The position numbers and the translations under genes are program-made. From assembly GCF_938039775.1 (NCBI RefSeq), contig NZ_CALHTQ010000080.1, positions 1-8,864 on the forward strand: 8,864 nucleotides of DNA, read 5' to 3'. The notes under the pieces are model-generated. The model was not told the DNA's origin, made no database searches, and saw nothing but the letters and a program-made list of their open reading frames with translations. Source of the stretch: an uncultured Mogibacterium sp. (GTDB taxonomy: Bacteria > Bacillota_A > Clostridia > Peptostreptococcales > Anaerovoracaceae). Below, one piece after another: positions 1 through 7,436 of the stretch (position 1 is the first letter of the stretch; each line of letters opens with the position of its first letter).

Positions 1-21
1 ATTTGGGAGGAGTAACTTAAT

Positions 22-2115
22 ATGAAGGTTAAGAATTTCTGTAGAGGGGTTCTGGTAAAGATAAAGGGGGGCGCACTGAAGATACACGGTAAGTATCGTG
101 CGAAATTTCCCAAGAAGATGCCGAAATTAAATGACGGAAAGCTACACGATAGAAAGTTCATTCTAAAGCTCGTAATAGCATCACTGCTTATGAACTTGTA
201 TATCGAGACATTCGCACGAATAACGAGCGGAGTATTCGATGGCGTTCTGTTTCTGTTCAAGCACCCAATTATATTCTCATACAACGTTTTAATTATCTTC
301 GCAACGATGTGCCTTGCACTAATGTTCAGAAAGCGTGGATTTGCGTTCCTTATACTATGTACAATCTGGGGAATCCTCGGGACTGTAAATGGCGTAATAC
401 TGCTCAAGCGAATGACCCCATTCACACTATATGACTTACAAAATACGAAGGATGGTTTCTCGCTGCTCACTACATATTATTCAAAGGCACAGATAACTCT
501 AGGTGCTGCGATTATTAGTGTTGCAGTCCTTATTGTTGTTCTATATTACCTAAATTGCTACAAATGGACGAATCTCAATTACAAGAAAGAACTTGGAATT
601 ATAGTTATAGTAATCGCAACATGTTTCGGCAGCACGTTAGGACTACTAGAGATGAAAGCGCTGAGCACATTCTTCGGAAACCTCAACTATGCGTATAGAG
701 ATTATGGATTTGTGTACTGTTTCTTGAATACCTCTGTAAATAAAGGAATTAAGAAGCCGAGCAACTACTCTAAGAAAGAGATTCAATCGATTCTCGAAAA
801 ATATACGAAGAACGGGACGAATACAACTCTTGTGCAGAAGAATGATGCAAAGAAGTATCCGAATATCATAATTCTACAGCTCGAGTCTTTCTCTTATGCT
901 CAAGACTATAAGAATATCGAGGTTTCAAATGATCCAACACCGAACTTTACCAATTTGATGAAGAACTATTCAACAGGATGGTTTAAGGTGCCGGCATGCG
1001 GAGCGGGAACAGCAAATACGGAATTTGAAGTTCTTACGGGTATAAGCTCAAGATTCTTTGGACCGGGAGAATACCCATACAAAGGCAAACTGCGTGAACA
1101 GTCGCTCGAGAGTCTCGGATACGTGCTTAAGAGCCACGGTTACAACACCCACGCAATGCACGACCACAGGGCGCTATTCTATAACCGTAATGAGGTGTAT
1201 GCATCACTTGGTTTTGATAACTTCACCTCGCTAGAATACATGAACAATATCATCAAGACGCCTACTGGTTGGGCTAAAGATAAAGTTATGACAGATGATA
1301 TCATGAACATAATCACTAACTCAGAAACGAGAGATCTGTTGCATATCATTTCTGTGCAGGGCCACGGAGCATATCCAACTGAGCAGGTGTTCAAGAATCC
1401 TTATACTACAGTAAAGGCAAAGGATGAAGCAACTAGATGGAAGTACGAGTACTACGTCAATGAGCTCCACGAGATGGATGAATTTACGGGAGACTTGCTC
1501 AAGAAGATTGAAGAATCCGGAGAGCCAACAATCGTGCTAATTTATGGAGACCACATCCCAGCACTCGATATTAAGGAATCCGAATATGGAACAGGAGACC
1601 TATATCAGACAAGGTATGTAATATGGGATAATATCGGACTAAGCAAGAAGGATAAAGACATCACGTCATACGAAGTAACTGCCGACATCCTCGAGCAAGC
1701 TGGGCTTGGTCATCAGGGCGTAATATTTGACTACGAACAGACTGCGGACAGAAACTCGAAGAACTACAGCAAGAATTTAAAGGCGCTTGCGTACGATATG
1801 CTGTATGGCAAGAATTATGTATTTGGCGGCAAGAATCCTTATAAACGCTCGAAGATGAGTATGGGATACAAGAAGATTAAGATTGACGGCATTATCTCAA
1901 TCGGTAAGAAATACTACATAAAAGGACAGAATTTCACGGAGCATAGTACGGTAAGCCTTGACGGCAAAGTACTCAAGACAGTATATCTGAGCCCAACGCT
2001 ATTGGGACTTAGTGAGAAGGTCGACCAGAAGGATGTTAAGAAGCTTAGGGTAAGCCAGATTGACTCCAAAGACGAGACGATACTATCGACTATAGGCGTC
2101 AACGAGGAGCTATAA
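22..2115 (+). CDS. LTA synthase family membrane sulfatase-fold protein (LtaS-like)
   Basis: This is a polytopic membrane enzyme of the LtaS family, 697 residues. LtaS enzymes transfer glycerol phosphate from phosphatidylglycerol onto a glycolipid or growing lipoteichoic acid chain on the outer face of the membrane. A basic N-terminus is followed by five hydrophobic segments (about 45-66, 83-101, 107-128, 157-178, 190-212), the usual LtaS topology. An extracellular sulfatase-type domain follows (about 279-575). Visible active-site signatures are LES with metal-binding Glu288, GAGTANTEF with the presumed nucleophile Thr330, GHG with His448, and GDH with Asp510-His511. Residues about 613-692 form an extra C-terminal segment resembling an IPT/TIG-type beta domain (YYIKGQNFTEHSTVSLDGK). 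A GGGAGG site at 5-10 supports the start. rho begins 14 bases after the stop, suggesting co-transcription. The sequence does not separate a main synthase from an LTA primase or another phosphoglycerol transferase. Confidence 0.9.
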   Translation: MKVKNFCRGVLVKIKGGALKIHGKYRAKFPKKMPKLNDGKLHDRKFILKLVIASLLMNLYIETFARITSGVFDGVLFLFKHPIIFSYNVLIIFATMCLALMFRKRGFAFLILCTIWGILGTVNGVILLKRMTPFTLYDLQNTKDGFSLLTTYYSKAQITLGAAIISVAVLIVVLYYLNCYKWTNLNYKKELGIIVIVIATCFGSTLGLLEMKALSTFFGNLNYAYRDYGFVYCFLNTSVNKGIKKPSNYSKKEIQSILEKYTKNGTNTTLVQKNDAKKYPNIIILQLESFSYAQDYKNIEVSNDPTPNFTNLMKNYSTGWFKVPACGAGTANTEFEVLTGISSRFFGPGEYPYKGKLREQSLESLGYVLKSHGYNTHAMHDHRALFYNRNEVYASLGFDNFTSLEYMNNIIKTPTGWAKDKVMTDDIMNIITNSETRDLLHIISVQGHGAYPTEQVFKNPYTTVKAKDEATRWKYEYYVNELHEMDEFTGDLLKKIEESGEPTIVLIYGDHIPALDIKESEYGTGDLYQTRYVIWDNIGLSKKDKDITSYEVTADILEQAGLGHQGVIFDYEQTADRNSKNYSKNLKALAYDMLYGKNYVFGGKNPYKRSKMSMGYKKIKIDGIISIGKKYYIKGQNFTEHSTVSLDGKVLKTVYLSPTLLGLSEKVDQKDVKKLRVSQIDSKDETILSTIGVNEEL

Positions 2116-2129
2116 GTCCAGGAGGAACA

Positions 2130-3653
2130 ATGGAAAAAGAAAAGAAAAGCACTACTTCAAGTGCTGCGAAGACTACGAAAGCGAGTAAAACTGCGAAGTC
2201 TGATACTAAGGCAAAAGCAAGTACAGCTAAAGCTACAAAGACCAGTACAAAGGCAAAGACAGAGGATGAATCTAAAGCAAACGCTAAGAATAAAGCTAGT
2301 GTTGAGACGACAGGGACAAAAGTTGCTCCTGCAAAAGTCGTTAGAGCCAAGAAGACGGTAGCAAAAGCAGAAAAAGCTGAAGAGCCTTTTGAATCTACGG
2401 AGACTATTGATAGCACAGACAATGATTTTGCCGAGAGCATTAATGAAACTAATGGTGAAGAGGCAAATGAAGAATCTGTACAGATAGCAGAAATGGACGA
2501 AGCTGAAGAATCCGAAGAGAGTAACAATGAACAGGAGCGTCCAGAGGTAGAGGGTATCCTCGAGATTGCGGAAGCTGGATTTGGGTTCCTCAGATTCAAT
2601 AACTTCCTAACCTCTGAGAAGGACATCTACGTATCCCAGACTCAGATTAGAAGATTTGGTCTCAGAACAGGAGACAAGATTCGCTGCATTTCGAGGCATC
2701 CTAATCAGGGTGAGAGGTTCGGAGCGCTTCTATATGTACTAGAAGTAAACGGAGAGACGCCGATTAGCGCGAGGAGAAGACCGTATTTTGATAGGCTGAC
2801 GCCGATTTTCCCGAATGAGAGAATCGTGCTCGAGGACACCAGCATCAAGCTGGCGATGAGAGCCATGGACTTAGTCGCACCTATCGGCAAGGGTCAGAGA
2901 GGTCTTATCGTAGCTCAGCCTAAGGCGGGTAAAACGGTTCTGCTCAAACAGATAGCAGCGAGCATAGAGAAAAAATATCCAGAGATTGAGATGATTGTAC
3001 TCCTTGTAGACGAGAGACCTGAAGAGGTCACGGATATGAAGAGGGCACTCACTCGCTCAGAGGTAATATATTCGACATTCGACGAGCTGCCTGCACACCA
3101 CGTCAAGGTAGCAGAGATGGTAATTCAGAGGGCAAAGCGTCTCGCTGAAGAGGGAAAGGATGTTGTAATTCTGCTGGATAGTATCACCAGACTCGCTCGT
3201 GCGTACAACATGGAGACTCCGTCATCGGGAAGGACGCTTTCTGGCGGACTTGATCCGGGGGCACTTCATGCGCCAAAGAAGTTTTTCGGTGCTGCGCGTA
3301 ACCTCGAGGAGGGCGGCAGTATAACGATACTCGCAACTGCTCTCGTGGATACGGGAAGCAGGATGGACGATGTAATATATGAGGAATTCAAGGGAACGGG
3401 TAACATGGAGCTCCACCTTGACAGACAGCTAAGTGAGCGCAGAATATTCCCTGCAATAGATTTAGCGAAGTCTAGCACGAGGAAGGAGGAGTTACTTCTC
3501 AATAATAACGAATATCTTGTGATGAACATGATGAGGCGTGAGATGGCTGCGGGAAATCCTGCTGACGTCGCGGAGAAGGTACTCGACAACCTGAGCCATA
3601 CAAAGTGTAACAAGGACTTTGTAGATGTGATGCTCAAGGAGCTGAATTTCTAA
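2130..3653 (+). CDS. rho: Transcription termination factor Rho
   Basis: Rho is a hexameric RNA-dependent ATPase that loads on unstructured RNA and dissociates elongating RNA polymerase. The 507-residue protein has a cold-shock-type RNA-binding domain (about 140-208, with RNP-like GFGFLRFNN at 150-158) followed by a RecA-type motor. Visible motor motifs are Walker A AQPKAGKT (262-269), DERPEEVTDM (294-303), Walker B and following VVILLDSITRLARAYN (345-360), and the Q/R-loop region SGGLDPGALHAPKKFFGAAR (371-390). Every motor signature is intact, so it should be active. The first 139 residues are unusual: residues 1-80 are a Lys/Ala/Thr/Ser-rich basic tract and 81-139 are strongly acidic. I see no clear Rho_N helical domain, which normally precedes the RNA-binding domain. 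The start has a GGAGG site (2121-2125) and lies 14 bases after the LtaS-like gene. A stop 14 bases before the next gene implies one operon. Confidence 0.97.
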   Translation: MEKEKKSTTSSAAKTTKASKTAKSDTKAKASTAKATKTSTKAKTEDESKANAKNKASVETTGTKVAPAKVVRAKKTVAKAEKAEEPFESTETIDSTDNDFAESINETNGEEANEESVQIAEMDEAEESEESNNEQERPEVEGILEIAEAGFGFLRFNNFLTSEKDIYVSQTQIRRFGLRTGDKIRCISRHPNQGERFGALLYVLEVNGETPISARRRPYFDRLTPIFPNERIVLEDTSIKLAMRAMDLVAPIGKGQRGLIVAQPKAGKTVLLKQIAASIEKKYPEIEMIVLLVDERPEEVTDMKRALTRSEVIYSTFDELPAHHVKVAEMVIQRAKRLAEEGKDVVILLDSITRLARAYNMETPSSGRTLSGGLDPGALHAPKKFFGAARNLEEGGSITILATALVDTGSRMDDVIYEEFKGTGNMELHLDRQLSERRIFPAIDLAKSSTRKEELLLNNNEYLVMNMMRREMAAGNPADVAEKVLDNLSHTKCNKDFVDVMLKELNF

Positions 3654-3667
3654 CAGTCGGAGGTAAG

Positions 3668-5599
3668 ATGGACTATAGTAAGATTTTCATCAAAGACGCC
3701 AAACCGACCAAGATTGGCGGTCAGGCGGTAATGGAAGGCGTTATGATGCGCGGTGCTGACAAGCAGGCACTGGCAGTCAGACTTCCAAATGGTGATATAA
3801 AGCTAGAAATAGAGGATATCAAGACTCCCTCTAAAGTGACGAAAGTTCCGTTTATTAGAGGAATAGTTAGTTTTTTCTCTTCACTAATATCGGGCATGAA
3901 GACGCTGATGCGCTCATCAGAGATCCTAGAGGAAGCTATGCCTGAAGAGGAAATTGAAGATCCAAGCAAGTTTGATCAGTGGTTGGAACGAAAGTTCAGT
4001 CCCAAGACCGTATGGAACGTAATGCTAGGGATTTCAGTAGCGATATCGCTGCTCATCACCGTTGTCGTATTCGTAATCATGCCGACATACAGTGTAAACC
4101 TGCTAAAGCATGTAACCAAGAATACGATACTGCTCAACCTCGCGGAAGGTATCTTGAGGCTAGCGATTTTCGTAGTGTATGTTATAGCGATTTCTAAGAT
4201 GAACGACGTCAAGAGGCTGTTCCAGTACCACGGTGCGGAGCATGAAACAATTCATTGCTATGAGAACGGGATAGAGTTGACCCCTGCAAATGCAAAAGAA
4301 TTCTACACCCTGCACCCTCGCTGTGGAACGAGCTTTCTGATGTTCGTAATGATTATCAGCCTTGTGCTGTTCTCATTTCTCGGATGGCCTAACCTTGCGT
4401 GGCGAATTTTATCGAGACTGCTTCTGATGCCAGTAATCGCAGGTATCAGCTACGAACTCCTAAGGTGGGCTGGTAGAAGCGATAACGCAGCGGTCAAGGT
4501 GCTGAGCTGGCCAGGACTTATGATGCAGAGACTTACGACCAGAGTGCCTGATGAGGACCAGCTGGAGGTTGCGATAACTTCCCTCAAGGCGGTACTTGGG
4601 GAAATCGAACCGGGCATAATAAGTAAGCATGACGAAGATGTTAGTGATGACCTAGATGAGGCAGTTGAAGAAGATGAGCTTGATTCGATTTTCGATGACC
4701 TCGAAGATAAGAGGTATAGCGAAGATGAAACTATGGTCAAGAATCTAGTTCGAGCGGGTAGAACGAAGCTTCAGGAGGCTGGCATCAGCAATCCGAATGG
4801 AGATGCGGATGACATATTCTGCTACGTAACTGGATTTACCCATAACGAGATAATAACGAGAGACACAGAGTTGCTAGACACTGCAGATGTCGAGGCATAT
4901 ATCGAGCGAATCGGGCAGCGTGCATCGGGCGTTCCACTCCAGTACATCACTAAGGTGCAGGAGTTCATGGGATTACCATTCTGTGTAAATGAGAATGTTC
5001 TCATACCTAGACTCGATACGGAAGTCCTGGTCGATCAGGTGCTCGGCATCATCAGCGGTATGGAACTCGAGAGTCCAGAGGTACTGGATATGTGCACAGG
5101 TAGCGGTGCGATTGGAATTTCGATTGCGAGGCTAGCACCAGGTGCTCGCGTCAAGCTGGCGGATATCAGCGAGAAGGCACTCGAAACAGCGAGAAAGAAT
5201 GCGGAAATTAACGATGTACTGGATAGGGTAAGTTTTGCACTCGGTAACATGTTCTCTTCACTTGATGGAGATGAAAAGTTCGACCTAATCGTCAGCAACC
5301 CACCTTACATCAAGTCAGAGATTATCGAGACACTCGACCCAGAGGTGAAGGACCACGAGCCAAGGCTCGCTCTCGACGGTGGAGAGGATGGTCTTGATGC
5401 ATATAAGGTTATCGCAAATAACGCTGCCGCTCACCTCAAGGACGGCGGAGTACTCGCCCTAGAGATAGGCTACGATCAAGGTGAGGCGGTTTCATTCCTG
5501 CTAGAGAGAACGCACTACTATAAACCAGCCGCGATTATTAAGGATTTGGCAGGAATGAATAGAGTCGTGATCGCTGAGAAAAAGTCCGAAGAACAATAG
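3668..5599 (+). CDS. prmC: DUF1385 membrane domain fused to PrmC (release factor glutamine N5-methyltransferase)
   Basis: This 643-residue protein joins two families usually encoded separately. Residues 1 to about 315 are a DUF1385 (YqhQ-like) domain of unknown function, with GGQAVMEGVMMRG (17-29), YHGAEHETIHCYE (187-199), HPRCGTSFL (216-224), and four likely membrane segments (about 114-140, 153-176, 221-241, 246-265). An acidic linker (about 321-354) follows. Residues from about 356 are PrmC, which methylates the GGQ glutamine of release factors RF1 and RF2 using S-adenosylmethionine. Its signs are an N-terminal helical domain ending in GVPLQYITKVQEFMG, IPRLDTE (446-452, normally IPRPDTE or IPRPETE), the SAM loop LDMCTGSG (473-480), catalytic NPPY (544-547) and DLAGMNRVV (626-634). 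The reading frame is continuous. An in-frame ATG at 4733 (Met356) lacks a well-placed ribosome binding site, so a separate PrmC start is unlikely. GGAGG at 3659-3663 supports the start. Four membrane passes would leave PrmC cytosolic but membrane-tethered. Confidence 0.93.
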   Translation: MDYSKIFIKDAKPTKIGGQAVMEGVMMRGADKQALAVRLPNGDIKLEIEDIKTPSKVTKVPFIRGIVSFFSSLISGMKTLMRSSEILEEAMPEEEIEDPSKFDQWLERKFSPKTVWNVMLGISVAISLLITVVVFVIMPTYSVNLLKHVTKNTILLNLAEGILRLAIFVVYVIAISKMNDVKRLFQYHGAEHETIHCYENGIELTPANAKEFYTLHPRCGTSFLMFVMIISLVLFSFLGWPNLAWRILSRLLLMPVIAGISYELLRWAGRSDNAAVKVLSWPGLMMQRLTTRVPDEDQLEVAITSLKAVLGEIEPGIISKHDEDVSDDLDEAVEEDELDSIFDDLEDKRYSEDETMVKNLVRAGRTKLQEAGISNPNGDADDIFCYVTGFTHNEIITRDTELLDTADVEAYIERIGQRASGVPLQYITKVQEFMGLPFCVNENVLIPRLDTEVLVDQVLGIISGMELESPEVLDMCTGSGAIGISIARLAPGARVKLADISEKALETARKNAEINDVLDRVSFALGNMFSSLDGDEKFDLIVSNPPYIKSEIIETLDPEVKDHEPRLALDGGEDGLDAYKVIANNAAAHLKDGGVLALEIGYDQGEAVSFLLERTHYYKPAAIIKDLAGMNRVVIAEKKSEEQ

Positions 5600-5667
5600 T
5601 AAATAATTTAGGCAAGGTCCCCGTCTAATATAGTGTTATGGGGATAACTTAGCCATTCGTCTTATAT

Positions 5668-5673
5668 GGGAGG
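5668..5673 (+). promoter_or_regulatory. Ribosome binding site that decides the ddl start
   Basis: The sequence GGGAGG lies just before two adjacent in-frame ATG codons at 5677 and 5680. Spacing from the end of the motif is 3 bases to the first ATG and 6 bases to the second. The second spacing is nearer the usual optimum, and it yields the family-typical N-terminus MNIAVIFGG, so 5680 is preferred. Confidence 0.6.
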
Positions 5674-5679
5674 TTAATG

Positions 5680-6762
5680 ATGAATATTGCAGTTATATTT
5701 GGAGGAAGGTCCGATGAGCATGAGGTGTCGCGAAGTTCAGCGGTAAATGTCATCAAAGGACTCGATTCTGACCGCTACGAAATTACTGAAATTGGAATAA
5801 CTAAAGATGGCAGATGGCATCTGACTGAGGCAAGTACAGATGAAATCGCTAGCGGTGCTTGGGAAAATAGACCTGATAACAAGCAGGCGTGCATCCCTGC
5901 GGATCCGACGGTACACGGAATCCTCGTTTTCGATGAAGAGGATAGAGCGACCGCAAAGCGCATAGACTGCATAATACCAGTGCTACATGGAGATAACGGT
6001 GAGGACGGAACAGTTCAAGGACTCTTTGAACTCGCTGAAATTCCTTACGTTGGTCCTGGAGTAAAGGCTTCTGCTAATGGAATGGATAAATCATTTACCA
6101 AGATTATCGTGGGTGGGACTGGCATCACTCAGGCGAAATACTGCGTGATTAAGAAGAAGGATTTTGCCGACGACCGTGAGGGTGAAATCATGAATGCACT
6201 CAGCACGAATGACGGTAAGCTACCGCTGTTCGTTAAGCCATCTTCGGCAGGATCATCGGTTGGAGCTTCCAAGGTTGAGAAGAAGTCGGAGCTCGAGGGG
6301 GCGATTGAAAATGCATTTAAGTATGACGACAAAGTTCTCGTAGAGGAGATGATTGTCGGCAGAGAGATGGAGGTTGCGGTTCTTGGTAATCACAATCCTA
6401 AGGCTTCTTGCGTGGGTGAGATTCTATCCGCTGGGGAATTCTACGATTATGATGCGAAGTACAATAATCCTGAATCGCAGACTAGAGTTGTCGATGATAT
6501 CCCGATGAGCAAGCAGAAGGAGATTAGAAATAACGCCGTTGAGATATTCAAGGCGATGGACTGCCGCGGACTATCGAGGGTGGATTTCTTCTATACTGAA
6601 GACGGCAGAGTTGTGTTTAATGAGATTAATACCCTGCCAGGATTTACGAATATCAGTATGTATCCACAGCTGTGGGAAGCCATGGGCATAGACCAGCCGA
6701 CACTGCTCGACAGTTTGATTAAGCTGGCGATAGAAGAGCATACGTATGATGAGAAGTATTAA
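5680..6762 (+). CDS. ddl: D-alanine--D-alanine ligase
   Basis: Ddl is a cytoplasmic ATP-grasp enzyme that joins two D-alanines for the peptidoglycan stem peptide. From the ATG at 5680 it is 360 residues, normal for the family. Motifs in order are FGGRSDEHEVS (7-17) for first-substrate binding, HGDNGEDGTVQG (103-114), the ATP-grasp lid KPSSAGSSVG (186-195), VEEMIVGREMEVAV (221-234), FYDYDAKY (254-261) in the omega loop, RVDFF (300-304) and the metal-binding NEINTLPGFT (314-323). The YDYxAKY loop with its Lys-Tyr pair is typical of D-Ala-D-Ala enzymes, not the D-lactate ligases of the VanA type, so a resistance ligase is unlikely. An alternative ATG three bases upstream (5677) would add one Met. 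The 80-base gap after the DUF1385-PrmC gene shows no convincing terminator or promoter, so co-transcription with the upstream genes is possible. A terminator follows the stop. Confidence 0.96.
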   Translation: MNIAVIFGGRSDEHEVSRSSAVNVIKGLDSDRYEITEIGITKDGRWHLTEASTDEIASGAWENRPDNKQACIPADPTVHGILVFDEEDRATAKRIDCIIPVLHGDNGEDGTVQGLFELAEIPYVGPGVKASANGMDKSFTKIIVGGTGITQAKYCVIKKKDFADDREGEIMNALSTNDGKLPLFVKPSSAGSSVGASKVEKKSELEGAIENAFKYDDKVLVEEMIVGREMEVAVLGNHNPKASCVGEILSAGEFYDYDAKYNNPESQTRVVDDIPMSKQKEIRNNAVEIFKAMDCRGLSRVDFFYTEDGRVVFNEINTLPGFTNISMYPQLWEAMGIDQPTLLDSLIKLAIEEHTYDEKY

Positions 6763-6784
6763 TTAGAGCATTATAGGATAAATG

Positions 6785-6821
6785 AAAAGAAGGTCTGAAT
6801 TGGTGATAGGCCTTCTTTTTT
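6785..6821 (+). terminator. Intrinsic terminator after ddl
   Basis: AAAAGAAGGTC (6785-6795) pairs with GGCCTTCTTTT (6809-6819), an 11-bp stem with one G-T wobble and a 13-base loop. The right arm ends in a T run reaching 6821. It sits 22 bases after the ddl stop and separates the moderate-GC housekeeping block from the A/T-rich region. The next gene starts only 23 bases after it. Confidence 0.85.
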
Positions 6822-6844
6822 CAAAATACATGAAGGAGTAGATT

Positions 6845-7417
6845 ATGCAAAATAAACTACTAAGGAAGGCTCTTGTCATAACTTGCTGCTTACTCGTGGG
6901 AGTAGGGGTAGTCTTTATAAGATGGTATGTTAAAAGAAACCTTATACAACACGAGGTTTATTATGCGATGCATATTGAACACGCCAAAGGGACACATCCA
7001 GATTTTGCAATAGTGATTGATAATATGGAAAGAATCAAGCAACCAAAGGTAGACAAGGTTGTATACAGGCCAGAAAGTGGAAAAGATGGAGCATTTAGTG
7101 GTAGAGTTTATATTTTTAATAAGGCATACTCTATTGACGGTAAAACACCAGAACTTTACTTAGGATATGGTGATGAAGATGCCTATATATATATTGACAA
7201 TAGAGGGATAAGATATGAATTTGATGAGTCTTTTAAATTGAGAAGCGCATACGACGATGATAGTAACGATGAAATAGATATACATACGATAGATGAGAAA
7301 GCTATTAGTGATGAGCTATATAAGTATTTCGGATTCCTTATAAAGGCTAATAATAAGGAACCAAAGATTAATTTGCAGTGGCTTTTTAATAAAAAATATT
7401 ATAAGAGATTCAATTAG
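6845..7417 (+). CDS. Hypothetical membrane-anchored protein, paralog 1 of a tandem pair
   Basis: I do not recognise this 190-residue protein. It has one N-terminal hydrophobic segment (about 9-26) after a short basic stretch, giving a signal-anchor with the rest probably outside the cell. There is no good lipobox around Cys14-Cys15. The remainder is charged and rich in Tyr, Asp and Lys. It is clearly homologous to the next gene. Shared features are VYY, EH and HP in residues 38-52, DNM (59-61), DEID (142-145), YKxFGFLxKAN (159-169) and a nearly identical C-terminus ending YKRFN. AAGGAG at 6833-6838, six bases before the ATG, supports the start. GC content is visibly lower than in the genes upstream (about 30% in a sampled 60-base stretch). 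A terminator lies immediately upstream and I see no clear promoter after it. Function is unknown. Confidence 0.85.
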   Translation: MQNKLLRKALVITCCLLVGVGVVFIRWYVKRNLIQHEVYYAMHIEHAKGTHPDFAIVIDNMERIKQPKVDKVVYRPESGKDGAFSGRVYIFNKAYSIDGKTPELYLGYGDEDAYIYIDNRGIRYEFDESFKLRSAYDDDSNDEIDIHTIDEKAISDELYKYFGFLIKANNKEPKINLQWLFNKKYYKRFN

Positions 7418-7436
7418 CAGTGAGGTGTGAAGTTCA

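Noticed and set aside
2099..2626. A 175-residue minus-strand open frame rich in Ser, Ala and Leu
   Set aside because: It is antisense to the low-complexity N-terminal part of rho. Its composition is simply the mirror of the Lys/Ala/Thr and Glu/Asp codons, and it resembles no protein family.
2914..2937. Walker A of Rho reads AQPKAGKT instead of APPKAGKT
   Set aside because: The catalytic Gly-Lys-Thr is intact, and as far as I recall a Gln at this position occurs in Rho of other phyla, so it is not evidence of altered function.
3266..3637. A 123-residue minus-strand open frame
   Set aside because: It lies wholly within the conserved motor domain of rho on the opposite strand, and no recognisable domain is present.
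4733..5599. A separate prmC gene starting at the internal ATG
   Set aside because: There is no suitably spaced ribosome binding site before 4733 (the nearest GAGGT is about 18 bases away), and the frame runs through from DUF1385, so a fusion is the simpler reading.
5600..5679. Possible promoter or RNA element in the gap before ddl (TAATAT at 5626-5631, GTTAT/ATAAC repeat at 5635-5648, TCCCC/GGGGA pairing)
   Set aside because: There is no matching -35 box at a proper distance, the stems are 5-6 bp, and no T run follows. Nothing rises above chance.
5680..6762. ddl as a vancomycin-resistance D-Ala-D-Lac or D-Ala-D-Ser ligase
   Set aside because: The omega loop FYDYDAKY is typical of normal D-Ala-D-Ala ligases, and no vanH, vanX or vanT-like neighbour is present.
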